This document shows positions 22,977 through 34,954 of a DNA stretch of 64,000 nt, piece by piece. Position numbers and translations under genes: made by a program. Each line of letters begins with the position of its first letter. Within the stretch, counting starts at the first letter, position 1. The notes under the pieces were generated by a model that searched no databases, had not been told where the DNA came from, and saw only the letters and a list, made by a program, of their open reading frames with translations. This DNA comes from Balaenoptera acutorostrata (Eukaryota > Chordata > Mammalia > Artiodactyla > Balaenopteridae), in assembly GCF_949987535.1 (NCBI RefSeq), contig NC_080067.1, forward strand, positions 55,920,405 to 55,984,404, read 5' to 3'.

Positions 22977-24968
22977 TTGCTGAGAGAAATTAAAGATCTA
23001 ATAAGTGGACATACCATGTTCATGGATTAAAATACTAAATATTAAGATGTAGTTCTCCACAAACTGATCTATAAGTTCAATAAACCCAATCATGATTTCA
23101 CTGGGCTTCTTGTAGAAACTGACAAGCTAATTCTAAAATGTGTATAGAAATGCAAATGACCTAGAATAGCCAAACCAATTATAAAAAATAAGACCAAAGT
23201 TGGAGGACTTACACCACCTGACTTTAAGACTTTGACTAGTAAGTCTACCGTAATGAAACAGTCTGATACTGGCATGGGATCCACAAAGAGATCAATGAGA
23301 CAGAACAGAGAGCTTAGAAACAGACCCACACTTATATACGATCATTTGAATTTTCACAAGTTGACAGAGAAATCCAATAGAGAAAGACAAGGCTTTATAA
23401 CAAATGGTGCTAAGACAACTAAATATCTATATGGCAAAATAAATAAATCTTGACCCAAATCACATCACACACAAAAATTAATTTGAAATGGATCACAGAC
23501 CTAAATGTAAAAGCTAAAACTATAAAGCTTTTAGATATGACACAGAAAGCAATAAACTTAAGAGGAAGCAAATCAGACTTAATCAAAGTTAAAATTTTCT
23601 GCTCATCAAAAGACACCATTAAGAAAATGAAGGGAATTCCCTGGTGATCCAGTGGTTAGGACTCCACATTCTCACTGCCGAGGGCCCAGGTTTGATCCCT
23701 GGTCAGGGAACTAAAATGCCACAAGCCATGCAGTGTGGCCAAAAAAAAAAAAAAAAAAAAAAGGAAAATGAATAGGTAAATCACAGTCTGGGAGGAAATG
23801 TATGCAAATCATATATCTGACAAAGAACTGATATCTAAGACATGTCATGAAGGCTTACAATTCCATAAAAAGAGAGCAAAAGATTTGACAAGAACTTCAC
23901 AGGAGAAGATAAACTAATGATCAATAAGCACATGAAAAGTACTGAATGTTAATATTCATCAAAGAAATTTATATAAAAAGCACAATGAGATATCACTACA
24001 TACCCACCAGAATGGATAAACATGAAAAAGACTGACAAAACCAAATGCTGAGAAGGACACAGAGCAATCCGAACTCTCATATACCATTGGTCAGAGTGTA
24101 AAACAATACTACCATTTTTTTTTAAGTTCTAGCAGTTTCTTATAGAACTAAATATACACCTACCCTATGACCTGATAATTTCACTCCTAAGTATTTAGCC
24201 AAAAGAAAAGAAAACCTATATCCGCAAAAAGACTTTCGTGTGTGTTTGTGGCAAGTTTATTCATAACAGCCCCAAACTGAAAACATCCTAGGTATCCATC
24301 AATAGGATAATGAATAAACAAACTGTTGTATAGTCAAATAATGGAATAATACTTAGCAGTAGAAAGGCATGAATAACTAATACACAGGTTATGGATGAAT
24401 CTCAAAAACACTATGCTGAGTGAAAGAACATACACAAAAGAGTACATACTGTATAATTCAAATTATTACATATGGTGGGGGAAAATCAAAACAGAGGTTG
24501 CCTCCGGCAGGAGATGGGAGAGTGGACTGAAGATTGATTGCGAAGGAGCATGAGGGAACTTTTTGTGGTGATTGGTCGTGTTTCACACTTTGTAAGGGTT
24601 TGGATTGCAGAGGTGGTGTACGTATTTGTCAGAACCCTGATGATTCACTTAAGATTGGTGCGTTTCAGTGTATATAAATTTCACCTCCAAAGACAGCAGC
24701 ACTAGGAACAAATACTGAACTCTAATTCATAACATGCACACTGAAGCGTTTAAGAGAGCGTGTACTGATGCCTGCAACTTGGTTTAAAATGCATCCCAAA
24801 CCTAAGATGGATTGATGAAAGGATCACGGGATGAAGAGATGACAAGATATGTGTTAAAGCAAATAAAACAAAACATTAATTGTAGAGTCTAGGTGGTGGT
24901 TATATGGGTGTTCACTTTAAAATTCTTTCAACTTTTCTGTCTGTTTGAAAATGTTCATAGTAACATGT
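22977..24968 (+). mobile_element. Old L1 (L1M), ORF2 end and 3' UTR
   Basis: Sense-strand L1 from the late ORF2 region to the 3' UTR. It begins ctgagagaaattaaagatct. The open stretch at about 23450-23646 reads TKINLKWITDLN and later DLIKVKIFCSSKDTIKKMK, recognisable L1 ORF2 C-terminal sequence. The 3' UTR includes acagaggttgcctccggcag and gtttcagtgtatataaattt, and ends near gaaaatgttcatagtaacat. It interrupts the L2 at 21540-25850 and is itself interrupted by a SINE. Numerous stops make it a dead copy. Confidence 0.75.
23632..23763 (+). mobile_element. Short CHR-type SINE
   Basis: It begins gggaattccctggtgatcca and has a B box of the form ggtttgatccc. After aagccatgcagtgtggcc it goes straight into an A-run, so it is a short variant lacking the long GC-rich body. 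The duplication gaaaatgaa (23623-23631 and 23764-23772) brackets it. It interrupts the L1 remnant. Confidence 0.88.
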
Positions 24969-25583
24969 TAGGCAGGGGAGGGTGGGAAGTATGCGGTAAG
25001 TTATTGGAGACACAGAGAACAGACAACTTATTCAAAGAGTTTTGCTTTAAAGAGGAACAGTGAGGTGTGGCAAAGCTGCTGGGAGACAAAGGATTAAGGA
25101 GGGTATTTTAAAAGAATGGAGATGTTGTAGAATGTTTGAATAATAAGAATGATCCAGTAAAAAGAGGAACTCTGATGAAGCTAGTGGGAGGATAGTGTAG
25201 AAGCAAAGTTCCAAATAGGCAAGAGCAGAGGATCTGGTGGGTTGGGAGTGAGATGGACCTCAGCCAGGAGCACACACAGCTCATCCACAGCAAAGACCGG
25301 GGGTTGGGGGAGTAGAATTACGGGCCAGCGCAGGAGTATTTGGTGGTAGGGGAATGAGAGGCTTCTGTTCCAACTACTTGTAGTTTCCCACTGAAATAAG
25401 CAGCAAGATCATTGGCTGAGAGAGAGAGACAGGAGGGGACTTTGGAGGTTTGAGCAAAGAGGCAAAGGTGTGAAATAATCACCCGGGAAAGTGAGAGAAC
25501 AAATTTACTAGGGAACATGGTAGGCTTGCCAGAGTGCTGAGTGTCAGTGCAGCGGGTAGATTAATCAGTTTAGTATCATCAGA

Positions 25584-25647
<64 letters not shown>

Positions 25648-25850
25648 TGGGGGCAGCGTGTGCAGTTTTTCCTGGACAAACCTGATTTTAACCAGGGTTG
25701 GGTTTTGCAGGAGAGTGAGAAAGAGGGAGGAGAGAGGTGACACAACAGCAGACCAGGGGATGTAAGGTGAGTAGAGGGGGAATACACAGGTCATTGATGG
25801 AAAACAAAAGTGGCAGAGTCAAAGGATCAGCGATAAAATTATTAATCTAG
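24969..25850 (-). mobile_element. L2 LINE, antisense (continuation)
   Basis: It resumes the L2 complement with ggagacacagagaacagaca and gagttttgctttaaagagga, then ttcccactgaaataagcagc and tgtgaaataatcacccggga. Together with 21540-22976 this makes one L2 copy of about 2.3 kb, long for this family. Confidence 0.65.
25589..25646. repeat. (TG)n microsatellite, about 29 units
   Basis: An uninterrupted alternating GT run of nearly 60 bp inside the antisense L2. Runs of this length are usually length-polymorphic and can adopt Z-DNA. Apparent reading frames through it (poly-His/Thr or poly-Val/Cys) are artefacts. Confidence 0.95.
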
Positions 25851-25879
25851 GATATTAGAAGTGAGCAGAGAAATTGGTG

Positions 25880-25945
25880 GGTGGTGGAGCTGGGGTTTGA
25901 ACTCAGATGTCTGATTCCTAAGTCCACCCTCCTAACCGTAACGCT
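25880..25945 (-). mobile_element. Possible MIR fragment
   Basis: The plus strand reads gtggagctggggtttgaact followed by a tctgattcctaagtcca segment, like the complement of the MIR 5' part. Short, so tentative. Confidence 0.4.
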
Positions 25946-26439
25946 CCGTAGCGTTTTCAGCACTCCTGGCCTCTATCATTCTCTGTGTTTGGACAATCTG
26001 TGTACCAATTTGATCTTTCCAAGACTCAAGGACACTCTTTGCCCTCATGTCCTTAAAAATAATTTTTATAGAAGATGTTTTTATTTTCATGAAATTGGGA
26101 AATATAAGACAAAGAGTTGGTGTGATTTTTCATCTCAACAAATTGGCTACAAAGGAAAAAATTATTCTCTTGTCTCTCAGCACATCCCTTTATGCCTTAT
26201 ATTTCCCACTCCTAAAAAGAACATGTTGCTACTTGGAACAAAACAAATACCACATTAGGAGGGTCTGAAAAAAACTAGACTCACAGTAATTATTTCAAGA
26301 GAATTTATTTTTAAAACATTGAAGCATTAAGTCACCTCATTATCAAAAAAAAAAAAAAAGATGCTAGCACTCTTTCAGGCATTCAGAATTTGAGAAAGAC
26401 TGATAATTGTGTATTTAAGAAACCATTTTAAGGCACCAC

Positions 26440-26945
26440 ACTCTCACCGGCATTTAAGTACTACAGGAAAAAGTCCAGATTCCCCAGCCTGGCCTTCCAC
26501 TATTAAAGTCCAATTCCCTCCTACTCCCCTGCACACACATCATGTCCCAGGCAAGTGAACTCTCCTTCCCCCTGCAAGACCCCTCCTGCTTCACCTCTGA
26601 GCCTTTGCTCTTGCTGTTCCCTTCACCTGGACATCCCTTCCACCTGCCCAATCTCTGGGCACACACATCCTATTATCCTTCAGGCTCCAGCCCAAGCACA
26701 CACTTCAAGCCAAACAGGGACCACACTCCTCTGGAACCACCAAAGCTCTGCATCTACACCTCTTAAAATGTCTTTCAATTTGTGTCTGGTATCATAGCTA
26801 TTGGGGACCTATAGAACCTGCCCCCTTAGAGAGGATCATTCTAATCTGGAACTCTCCATGCTTTACCTTTGTATTGAACTCAGAATGCCTCACATAGTGC
26901 CTGGCATAATAGCTAATCAACAAATAGCTGTTGCCAGTACAAAGA
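26440..26945 (+). mobile_element. L2 LINE 3' end, sense
   Basis: It follows the L2 3' region: gcctttgctcttgctgttcc, acctggacatcccttccacc, then the terminal segment with tagtgcctggcataatagct and a caacaaatagctgttg ending. Confidence 0.75.
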
Positions 26946-28029
26946 TATACTTTAGAGACACTCATAAGGGAAAGTTAAACACAATGGTAGGAGTGTCTAT
27001 TTTAAGCTCAGCATTCTGGGTTTAATACTAAGGTAACTAGCATAGACATCCAGACTTTAATCTCACGGGATATTGCCAAATTACCCTTCAAAAAGTTTAT
27101 CCCAATTTAAATGCCCATCGTGAGGCTGGAAGAGAGCCTTTATTCTGCTCTGTTCTCTCCAAGGAGCCTTGTGAACTCACTGTGGTTTCATGGCAGATTT
27201 TCCTGATAGGAGAACATTTTACCCACCAATGAATAACATATCCTGGACTATCTGGAAATAATAATTTCTCAGAACAAATACAAGAGTATCCTGTCTTCTT
27301 CAGTCCCTAGTGAGTTTGATTTCTAGCAAATGTGAAGGGTTCATTCACCCCTAGCTGACTTAATGAAAGTGAATTTCTGAAGCTACAAAGCTGAGGAAAA
27401 GACTCAGGCAGCTAGAACCAAGGAGCGGCCAGCCCTGAACCCATCTGAAAATAGCTGGTCAGACAGATGCTCCATCCCAGAGTCCTATCTACTGAGTCAG
27501 GGTTAACAAAGCAACTGAGTTGCCTATGCAGTTGCTTGGGTCTCCAGTTCTCAAGGAACCAGAACAGGATAAAAAAATTAAGAACGCTAAAAATACATTT
27601 TAACATAGTTGAATATTATCTGAGGATTCAAAAGGCATTTCAGAATCTCTTATGCCTCAAACAACAACATTATAATCATAAATTTGCACTGGATGGTATC
27701 ATAAAAATTGTAATTTGAGCATCCATGTCATTTGAGCTTCTGTGTTGTTTGATTACATACTCAAAATGCAAATGAACAAGTCTATTATACATATTATATA
27801 TATAATGTATACAACACAGTATCTCAACTTGACAAAATTTCAACTAGAATAGGCCATGTGGGATTTTCCCTACATGTGCAAATGTTCGAGCCAAGCAAAT
27901 ATTTCTAATAATACCTGCAATGCCTTGTAGTTATATTTCATGCTAATTAGCTCCCTTCATTACTAGGTCATCACTGTTTCAAACCTTCCAGCCTTTGTCC
28001 ACCCATTCTTTGCTAGATTCTTTGTACAT
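26946..28029. other. Unique AT-rich DNA, no feature seen
   Basis: No repeat or exon recognised. Confidence 0.4.
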
Positions 28030-28170
28030 TCACTCAATTCATCCATGATGCCATGCAGTAAACAAATATTTACTGGATACGCATCTCCAGCAGAGTGCTG
28101 GGCACCCAGCGCACAGCAACAGAGAATGAGAAAGCATAGCCTTGGCCCTGGGGAAGCTTACAGTTGAATT
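28030..28170 (-). mobile_element. L2 LINE 3' end fragment, antisense
   Basis: The plus strand has aacaaatatttactggatac, gagtgctgggcacccagcgc and ggccctggggaagcttacag, the complement of the L2 3' end. Confidence 0.55.
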
Positions 28171-29654
28171 CTCTCACCAATCACTGTTCACTCTGTGTTT
28201 CCACTACCAGCCTCCCTCTGAGATCCCCAAGGCTACGTGCCTATGCAGAAGTCCCATTAAGAAACAGGAACCTCTCTGGGGTTTTATTGACTCTGTACAG
28301 TAAATTAGGCTGTCTGGTAAATTTCCTTCCTTAGGATATGGTCATCAGTGTTCAACACAGACCTACTTTCTGGATTAGTTATTTTGAAATGGTCTATCTG
28401 CACTGAGTATTTTTCCCCTTCTTTCTTAGGATCAAATTACTTTCCCTTGGCAATTCCTTCAGTTTCTTCATTAAATAAATACCTGGGTGCCCCCAAGTAG
28501 CTGATGCTTCTCTCACACTGCAAGAGCTGGCTGTACAAAATGCAGCACCCAAGAGAAACCTCAGGACCATAACATTAACCCTAGAGAAAATCTTACGGAT
28601 TTATGCACCAGGAAAAGAATCGAAAGTATATTTGCATATGTAACAACTCAGATATCAACAGGCCCAGAAAATAAAATTAACGACATTTCCCCCCTTTTTA
28701 ATGTTCTTGGCGTGGTGTTCATGTTCACGGTGTTTAATGTGCATGGTGCGGTGTGTACTGGGAGCTGGGGAGCAGGTATATACAAGTCAGGTTGATGCAA
28801 GTTAAGGGCGATGCCTCGTATGAAGCAGCAAGTCCATAGTACCTGCATTCTCATTAGGGAAAAGGAAATCTCTTTTCTCTAATAATCTAATGAAATTCAG
28901 ATAATACGAGAACTTGATTTTTTAAAAAAGGAAGAAAAGTATTCTTTTAAAAAAGTATTATGATTGTCAGCCTCCAGGACAAAATGAACCTTTGTGTTTG
29001 TGAGTGCACCTGCATTTTCACTTTGTAAGAACTGAACAGAGGATATGTTGACCTGTAAACTGATGAGATGGTAGATAGAGAGAGAGAAACAGGATGATCA
29101 GTTTACTAACTGCAGAGAAAACCAGGCCAAGTTCACAAGCTGCCACCACCAGGGAGGTCGTAGAGATGAGCTTTTCCTTAACGCATAGATGCCTGGATCA
29201 CCCATACTACTGACTTCAGTCAGCTAGTTTGTCAATAAGCCAAACAGCTTGTCTCTGGTTTTCTAACAGCCTGTCTCTCATTAGTTTCCCAAATAAAAAC
29301 CAGAACCCACAGACAAAAACAATACAACAACAAAGGAAACAAAATAACAAAACTTTACTACACATTCCTTGAATTGTTCTAAAAACTTTTCACATCTCCT
29401 GAACACTGATCCAGGAAAGTACTTGTTAAGATGACAATGAAACTCAGTTCTGTCCTGGACAGAAGAGCTTTGACACATATGCTGATCTGGGGTTCTCCAC
29501 ATTTATAAAAACAAATCACTGCTGAAGATAGCTTCAGAAGGCAAAGAAGAGCTCTTGTTACAGTTCAGATATACTTCAATTGCCAAGTCCAATCATCCAT
29601 TTGCACTTATAGTCTCTGCTGCCATTACAGAGGTTGGTTTGCATCTACTACTGA
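28171..29654. other. Unique DNA, no feature seen
   Basis: No repeat or exon recognised. Confidence 0.4.
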
Positions 29655-30144
29655 GATGTCTTATTTGAATTTTATTCCTTCATTCCAATATCTACAGAAT
29701 ACCTTCAATCTGCTAAGCACTCCGCTAGGCACTGAGGATTCAAGGATGACTAAGACAGACACGGTCTCAGAAAGCTGGCAAACTCATGGAGAAGGCAGCC
29801 TACGTGGCCCAGTAGACGTGTACAGAGCTGTGCCTGAAAATGCCGTGCAAACACGGAAGGGGGCAGACGGGAGTCAGCATGCAGGGAAAGTGGGTGGCCA
29901 AGGAAGCGTTAGGATGTTTCTATCTGGAAGTGGACAAGAGAGGAAAGGCATCCGGCTCAAAGAGCCCAAAGGCCGGAGAGCACACAGCATGCTCTGACAC
30001 TGAGAATCCCTGCAGAGAGGGATACAGAGACAGAGACAGCCAGGGAGAGACGGAGGGAGAGGGAGAGAGGATGTGCGTATATATATTGGGGAAGCTGGAA
30101 ACGAAGCTGAAAAGCCACAGTGACAGTCACATTGAGAAGAGTCT
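29655..30144 (-). mobile_element. L2 LINE, antisense (part 1)
   Basis: The plus strand includes tgctaagcactccgctaggc and ctaagacagacacggtctca, the complement of the L2 3' end, before becoming too diverged to follow. Confidence 0.5.
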
Positions 30145-30518
30145 TGCCCGGAGTCTGAATGTTTGTGCCCCCCTACCCCTGCCAAATTCACATGTTGAAA
30201 TCCGAACCCCCAAAGGTGATGGTATTAGGATGTGAGGGCTTTGGGAGGTCCTCAAATCATGAGGGTAGAGTCCTAATGAACGGGATTCGTACTGTAAGAA
30301 AGAGATTCAGAGAGATCCCTAGCCCCTTTCAACAACGTGAGGACACAGTAAGAAGGCGCTGGTTATGAACCAGGAAGAGGGCTCTCACCAGAAAGCGACC
30401 ATGCTGGCACCTTGATCTTGGACTTCCAGCTTCCAGCAACATAAGCAATAAATGTCTGTTGGTTAGAAGCTACTCCGTCGGTGGTATTTTGTTACAGCAG
30501 CGTGAATGGACTGAGACG
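30145..30518 (+). mobile_element. MLT1-type (ERVL-MaLR) solo LTR
   Basis: Sense-oriented LTR with the MLT1 order: tctgaatgtttgtgcccccc, attcacatgttgaaatccga, ggtgatggtattaggatgtg, cgtgaggacacagtaagaag, cttgatcttggacttccagc, agcaataaatgtctgttggt. A near-duplication agtct (30140-30144) and ggtct (30519-30523) brackets it. No internal retroviral sequence adjoins it, so it is a solo LTR. It sits inside an antisense L2. Confidence 0.75.
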
Positions 30519-31345
30519 GGTCTTGAATGCCATGCTAAGGAGTTTTAGATCCAGTCTTTGGAGATGGGGAGCATAGAAGGCTTTAAGCCATCTGTGTTTT
30601 TAGAAAGAGCACTCTGTAAAGCTGGAGGCAGAGAATTAGCAGTATTCCAATAGATTCCAGGCGCCAAGAGCCCACTTGGGCAGTGGCCACAGTGGGGATG
30701 GAAAGGAGGCATCAAGGAAGAATTTAGTAATGAGCTGAGTTGGGAGGCAGGGAGGCAGGAGGTCAAAGATGACCACATTTCTTACTTAAACGAGGAGGTG
30801 TGGGCAATGCCATTGCCAGAGATGTGCAAAGCCAAAAGAGAGGGTGGAGGGAAAGCGGAGTGTCATGGAACCAACTTCAAGAGGATTGGGGGGTAAGTCA
30901 GCAGGCTCAAACAGGTGCCAATTATGGACCAGCCGAGGCCACTGGGTTAGGCAGTTCGGCATCATGGTGACCTTCCTGGGCAGTTTCAGGAGACGAGGTG
31001 GGGAGCAGGAGAGCACTGACATACGTTAGGAGGCTGCAGTAAAGGGAAGAGAAGCAAGAGAGAAGGAGGGCCCAGACAAGGTCCGGACATATGGGGGAGA
31101 CTCGGGCACTCCGTAAGTTGAAGGGAAAGATTTAATAGTGTTAAATGGTTTCATATCTGAGAGGGGGCGTGTCCCGCAGGAAGTCTCCCAAAGGAACGAA
31201 AAACACACAGAGAAGAACTTCCAAGCAGTTTGACACAGATAAGAAAGAGGGAAGGGAGGATGGAAATGTTTGGAGCCTAAGGGCATTCTGAGGGAGTTCA
31301 TTCCTATGGCCTGCTTTCTTGGAGAAGAAAGACACAAGGTCAGTT
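30519..31345 (-). mobile_element. L2 LINE, antisense (part 2)
   Basis: It continues as the complement of L2 with cttgaatgccatgctaagga and gaaagagcactctgtaaagc, corresponding to the 'aggccatggtaaggag' and 'gatcactctggctgc' regions of other antisense copies. Confidence 0.55.
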
Positions 31346-31369
31346 ACTGAGAGAGGGGTGGAAGTTTAT

Positions 31370-31480
31370 TTGCTGCCTAATGTTTGCCAGGCATTGTTCT
31401 AGGCTCTGTGAATACAAAAGAGAACAGACAAACCTCCTGCTCCCAGTAAGCTTACATTCTAAGAGAGGACCTAAGAGGTT
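31370..31480 (-). mobile_element. L2 LINE 3' end fragment, antisense
   Basis: It contains tgccaggcattgttctaggc and tcccagtaagcttacattct, matching the antisense L2 3' end. Confidence 0.6.
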
Positions 31481-31682
31481 GGAAAGCATGCTTCTTTAAA
31501 TTGGACCAATAGCAAAGTCCCAGCTGTTTTCACCTTCATACTGAGGTCTAGGAACAGAAAAGGTAAGATGAATTCAAATTTCAGACTGTTATTTTGCAAT
31601 GAGAAATAGCCTCATCCATTTATCATCCACAGATAAACACACACTCAAAGATCTGTCATATTTATTAAGAAAATTAATTTCT

Positions 31683-31805
31683 AAAAGGAATATATATATA
31701 TATAACTGAATCACTTTGCTGTACACCAGAAACTAACAACATTGTAAATCAACTATACTTCAGTTAAAAAAAAGAACTTTGACTTCTGAAAGACCAAAAA
31801 AGGAA
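31683..31805 (+). mobile_element. Truncated L1 tail with extended 3' end
   Basis: A perfect 16-bp duplication aagaaaattaatttct (31667-31682 and 31806-31821) brackets about 70 bp of L1 3' UTR end (ctgaatcactttgctgtaca to caactatacttcagtt) and an A-run. A further segment gaactttgacttctgaaaga follows, then a second A-rich end. The extra segment lies inside the duplication, as expected for 3' transduction. Confidence 0.8.
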
Positions 31806-31885
31806 AAGAAAATTAATTTCTGCTTGCATAAGGAACCATATAAACAGAATTTTATAATTTGCATCTTTTTTAAGATCCTTCACAC

Positions 31886-32165
31886 ACACCACAAATCCTT
31901 ATTAGCACTATGTGCCGGACACAGCACTAGACATTGTACTGGAGAGAGTGCTGCAAATAAAACAAAATATCTGCTCTCATGGGGCCAGGGGCAGGGTGGG
32001 GGGGTATGCAATAAAAAAATAAATGTATCAGATATGAAAGCTCAGAAGAGATAGAAAGCAGAGCAAAGTGGTAGAGCTGGAGAGCGCTCTATTTTAGAGA
32101 GACGGTGAGGGAAGACCTCTCTGATAGGTGCTATGTAAGTAGAGCTCTGGAGGGAGTGAGGATAC
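31886..32165 (-). mobile_element. L2 LINE fragment, antisense
   Basis: The plus strand has tagcactatgtgccggacac, tgctctcatggggccagggg and gagggaagacctctctgata, the complement of the L2 3' region. Confidence 0.6.
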
Positions 32166-32489
32166 AAACCCCACTGCAGTGGGAACCCTTCATTTCTCAC
32201 TTACTGCAGCGACATTCACTGCACTTCTCAGAATCTGTGTCCACTTCTTAGAAGAGCTTAGCGATTTCCCCCATAGCTGCTGTGAAACCAGCCCCTAAGA
32301 AGACCTGGGTCTCTCAAGGAATGTTCAGATATGTTCTCAAAGCCTTCTTTACAGACATGGTCACCTCCCTCCCTCCGATAACTGTGGATGCCCGCACACG
32401 TGGATGTTAGCACAGGTGGCTTCGTGCCTTCGGAGCTCACAGTCAAGGTGACATCATAAAGGCCAAAAGAATAACTTTACCAACCTCTC

Positions 32490-32612
32490 CACCCACCTGA
32501 CCACAAGCTTTCTAAGCAAGTCTCATTTAACTTGGGACTGCCAGTGCCTAGCACTGAGCTTGGCACAAAGTAAAGGTTCCATAAATACCGGCTAAATAAA
32601 TGAATGAAAGCC
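32490..32612 (+). mobile_element. L2 LINE 3' end, sense
   Basis: It ends in gtgcctagcactgagcttgg, aaaggttccataaatacc and aaataaatgaatgaaag, the L2 3' terminus. Confidence 0.6.
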
Positions 32613-32850
32613 CCAATTCTGAACTACATCTGAGGGAATAATATACATAAATTGGTAAAAAAATCCCATATGAAGGCCTCATGTGTATTCTTCTCACAAA
32701 ATTAAGACCAAATGTTTGCAGCTCTGCCCTGAGCAAAAGTCACCAATTTCTGTTTTCACATGAATTTAAATCAGACAATAGAACTGAGTTTTTCAAATTC
32801 TTCATTTGTCTTAAAACATTCACATCTATATTTAATATAAAAGAATACAG

Positions 32851-32980
32851 AGGTTCTGGAATTAGTGATGATCAACGCACAACTTTGTGAATATACTAAA
32901 ATTCACTGAATTGTACACTCTAAAAGGGTGAACTTCATGGTACGTGAATTATGTCTCAATAAAGCTGTTATTTGAAAAAA
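32851..32980 (+). mobile_element. Truncated L1 tail
   Basis: A perfect duplication aaaagaatacag (32839-32850 and 32981-32992) brackets about 130 bp of L1 3' UTR. It includes cactgaattgtacactctaa and tatgtctcaataaagctgtt with an A-run. Confidence 0.88.
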
Positions 32981-33189
32981 AAAAGAATACAGGACTCTTT
33001 CAAAAAAAGACTGATAAGCATCTGAGTCTCATCAGTAAAAACAGATTAGCAGTGCTACTTAAATTACAAAAGCTATTATTGGTTTGAATAAAGAATGAAA
33101 GGGTCCATTAGTATCTCCGTATAAAGAAGACCCCAAAAAAGGCATAAGTGAGAAAAAATATTTGTGCTATTAGAAAATTGGACATCTTA

Positions 33190-33448
33190 GGGGTATAATG
33201 TACTACGTGATAAATATAATGAACCCCGCTGTATGTTATATATGAAAGTTAAGAGAGTAAATCCTAAGAGTTCTCATCACAAATTTTTTTTCTGTTTCTT
33301 TAATTGTGCATCTATATGAGATGACAGATGTTCATTAAACTTATTGTGATCATCCCTTCATGACGTATGTAAGCCAAATCATCATGCTGTACACCTTGAA
33401 ATTACACAGTGCTGTATGTCAATTACATCTCAATAAAACTGCAAGGAA
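33190..33448 (+). mobile_element. Truncated L1 tail
   Basis: About 259 bp of L1 3' UTR (gagttctcatcacaaatttt, catcatgctgtacaccttga, tcaattacatctcaataaaa). It is bracketed by aaaattggacatctta (33174-33189) and aaaactggacatctta (33449-33464), a 16-bp duplication with one mismatch. Confidence 0.88.
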
Positions 33449-33719
33449 AAAACTGGACATCTTACCATTAGTTTTAAAAGCAGATCTCAAGTTCTGTTAA
33501 CTTTGATGAGTTCGCAATGGCTGATGAGCCTAAAAGCTCTTTATTTGCCTAACCAAAACATCAACAATAAAGTCTTAACTATCTATGAGAAACAGAGGAG
33601 GAAAACAAAGCAGAAATATAATTAAGATGCACAATTAATGCCAGGCCCTGGTTTTAACGACCAATCAGAGCATCAGTCCACCTTCTGCCAGAATATCAGA
33701 AACAAAGAAACACTGATTT

Positions 33720-34290
33720 GTTTTTGCCCCGCCCCTCTGACTCTGGTTGACAACTAATAGGATACGATGGCTTTGTGATGTGTCAACTTGCCTGAGCCGC
33801 GCTACATTCCCCAGAGTTCCCTCTCGTACATGTCCCCGGTTAGGGTTAACTGCGAGGGGTGTGGACTCCTGAGAGCTGCAGTAAATGGAGGCAGCGGCCA
33901 GGCTGCAGGTACACACACCTGTCCCCAGGTAGTCAGTCAAAGACTAATCTAGCACTGCTGTGGAGGGATTTTGCAGATGTGATTAAGAGAGTGAATCAGC
34001 TGACTTTAGTTAGTCAAAAGTATGATTTTACTAGACAGAATTGATGAAATTAGTTAAAAGCCCTTAAAAAGAGGGGTTAGGCCCTCCCTGAATGCAGAGA
34101 CTCCAAGAGCTCCTGCTCCAGCCCTCCAATAATATTCTCTTCTTGACTGCTTGCCCTTTCAAGCATTCTAAGCCAGGCCCCTCAACTGAGTAAGCCACCT
34201 CCTTAATAGATTAATCCCTTAATCTATATAATCTACCAGCTCTGCCTTTAGGGTAAATGCTGGCTGATTCATGATGTTACAGTTATTACT
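33720..34290 (+). mobile_element. Probable old interspersed repeat, class uncertain
   Basis: Phrases such as gtgatgtgtcaacttgcctg, gggattttgcagatgtgatt and cagctgactttagttagtca recur in old mammalian LTR or DNA elements. I cannot name the family or place its ends. Confidence 0.4.
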
Positions 34291-34613
34291 GCTGAGAGGA
34301 AGACCTCTTCGTATGGAGTCATCCAGAAAGACCCTAAAGAATCTCACTCTTGCACAAGCTCTCTCCCAATCTCTTGTAATAACGGCCAGGAGAACAGAAG
34401 GTTAGGGGTTAATTAATTCTTCAAAAATGAGATTTATAATAATTTAGAGATATGGAGTGAATTAAACACAATGCTGGCAGCTAGTCAGGGCTATGGGCCT
34501 AAGCTCTGGCCAATGAGAGGTAAGTTAGGAATATTGGAAATCTGAGACAGATATTTGAAAAGGGAGATGGCATGCCCTTCCTCCCTCTTCATTCTCTGCC
34601 TGTAATGTAAATA

Positions 34614-34952
34614 CAGTCACCCCTAGTATCTTTGGGGGATTGATTCCAGAATCACCCCTCACCCGTGGGTATCTGCCAAAGCTAAATTCCCTTATGTAAA
34701 ATGGCATAGTATTTGCATATAAGCTATGCCCATCCTCCCATTTATTTAAATAATCTCTAGATTACTTACAATACCTAATACAATGTAAGGGAGTGCTATC
34801 CAAATAATTGTAATACAATGTGAATGCCATGCAAATAGTTGCCAGTGTTTGACAAATTCATGTTTTGCCTTTTGGAAAACGTTGCCTTTTTTTTTCCAAA
34901 TATTTTCAATCCGGCTTGGACACAGAACCCACAGGTAATGGAGGACAGCCTG
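34614..34952. mobile_element. MER2-type (Tigger/pogo) DNA transposon
   Basis: The left end cagtcacccctagtatcttt and the complement of the right end caggctgtcctccattacct form an imperfect inverted repeat, flanked by TA (34612-34613 and 34953-34954). The interior has gcatagtatttgcatataag and ctctagattacttacaatac, characteristic of MER2. It is non-autonomous and has no transposase sequence. Confidence 0.85.
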
Positions 34953-34954
34953 TA

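Noticed and set aside
25479..25794. Frames rich in Thr-His or Val-Cys repeats
   Set aside because: They are translations of the (TG)n microsatellite.
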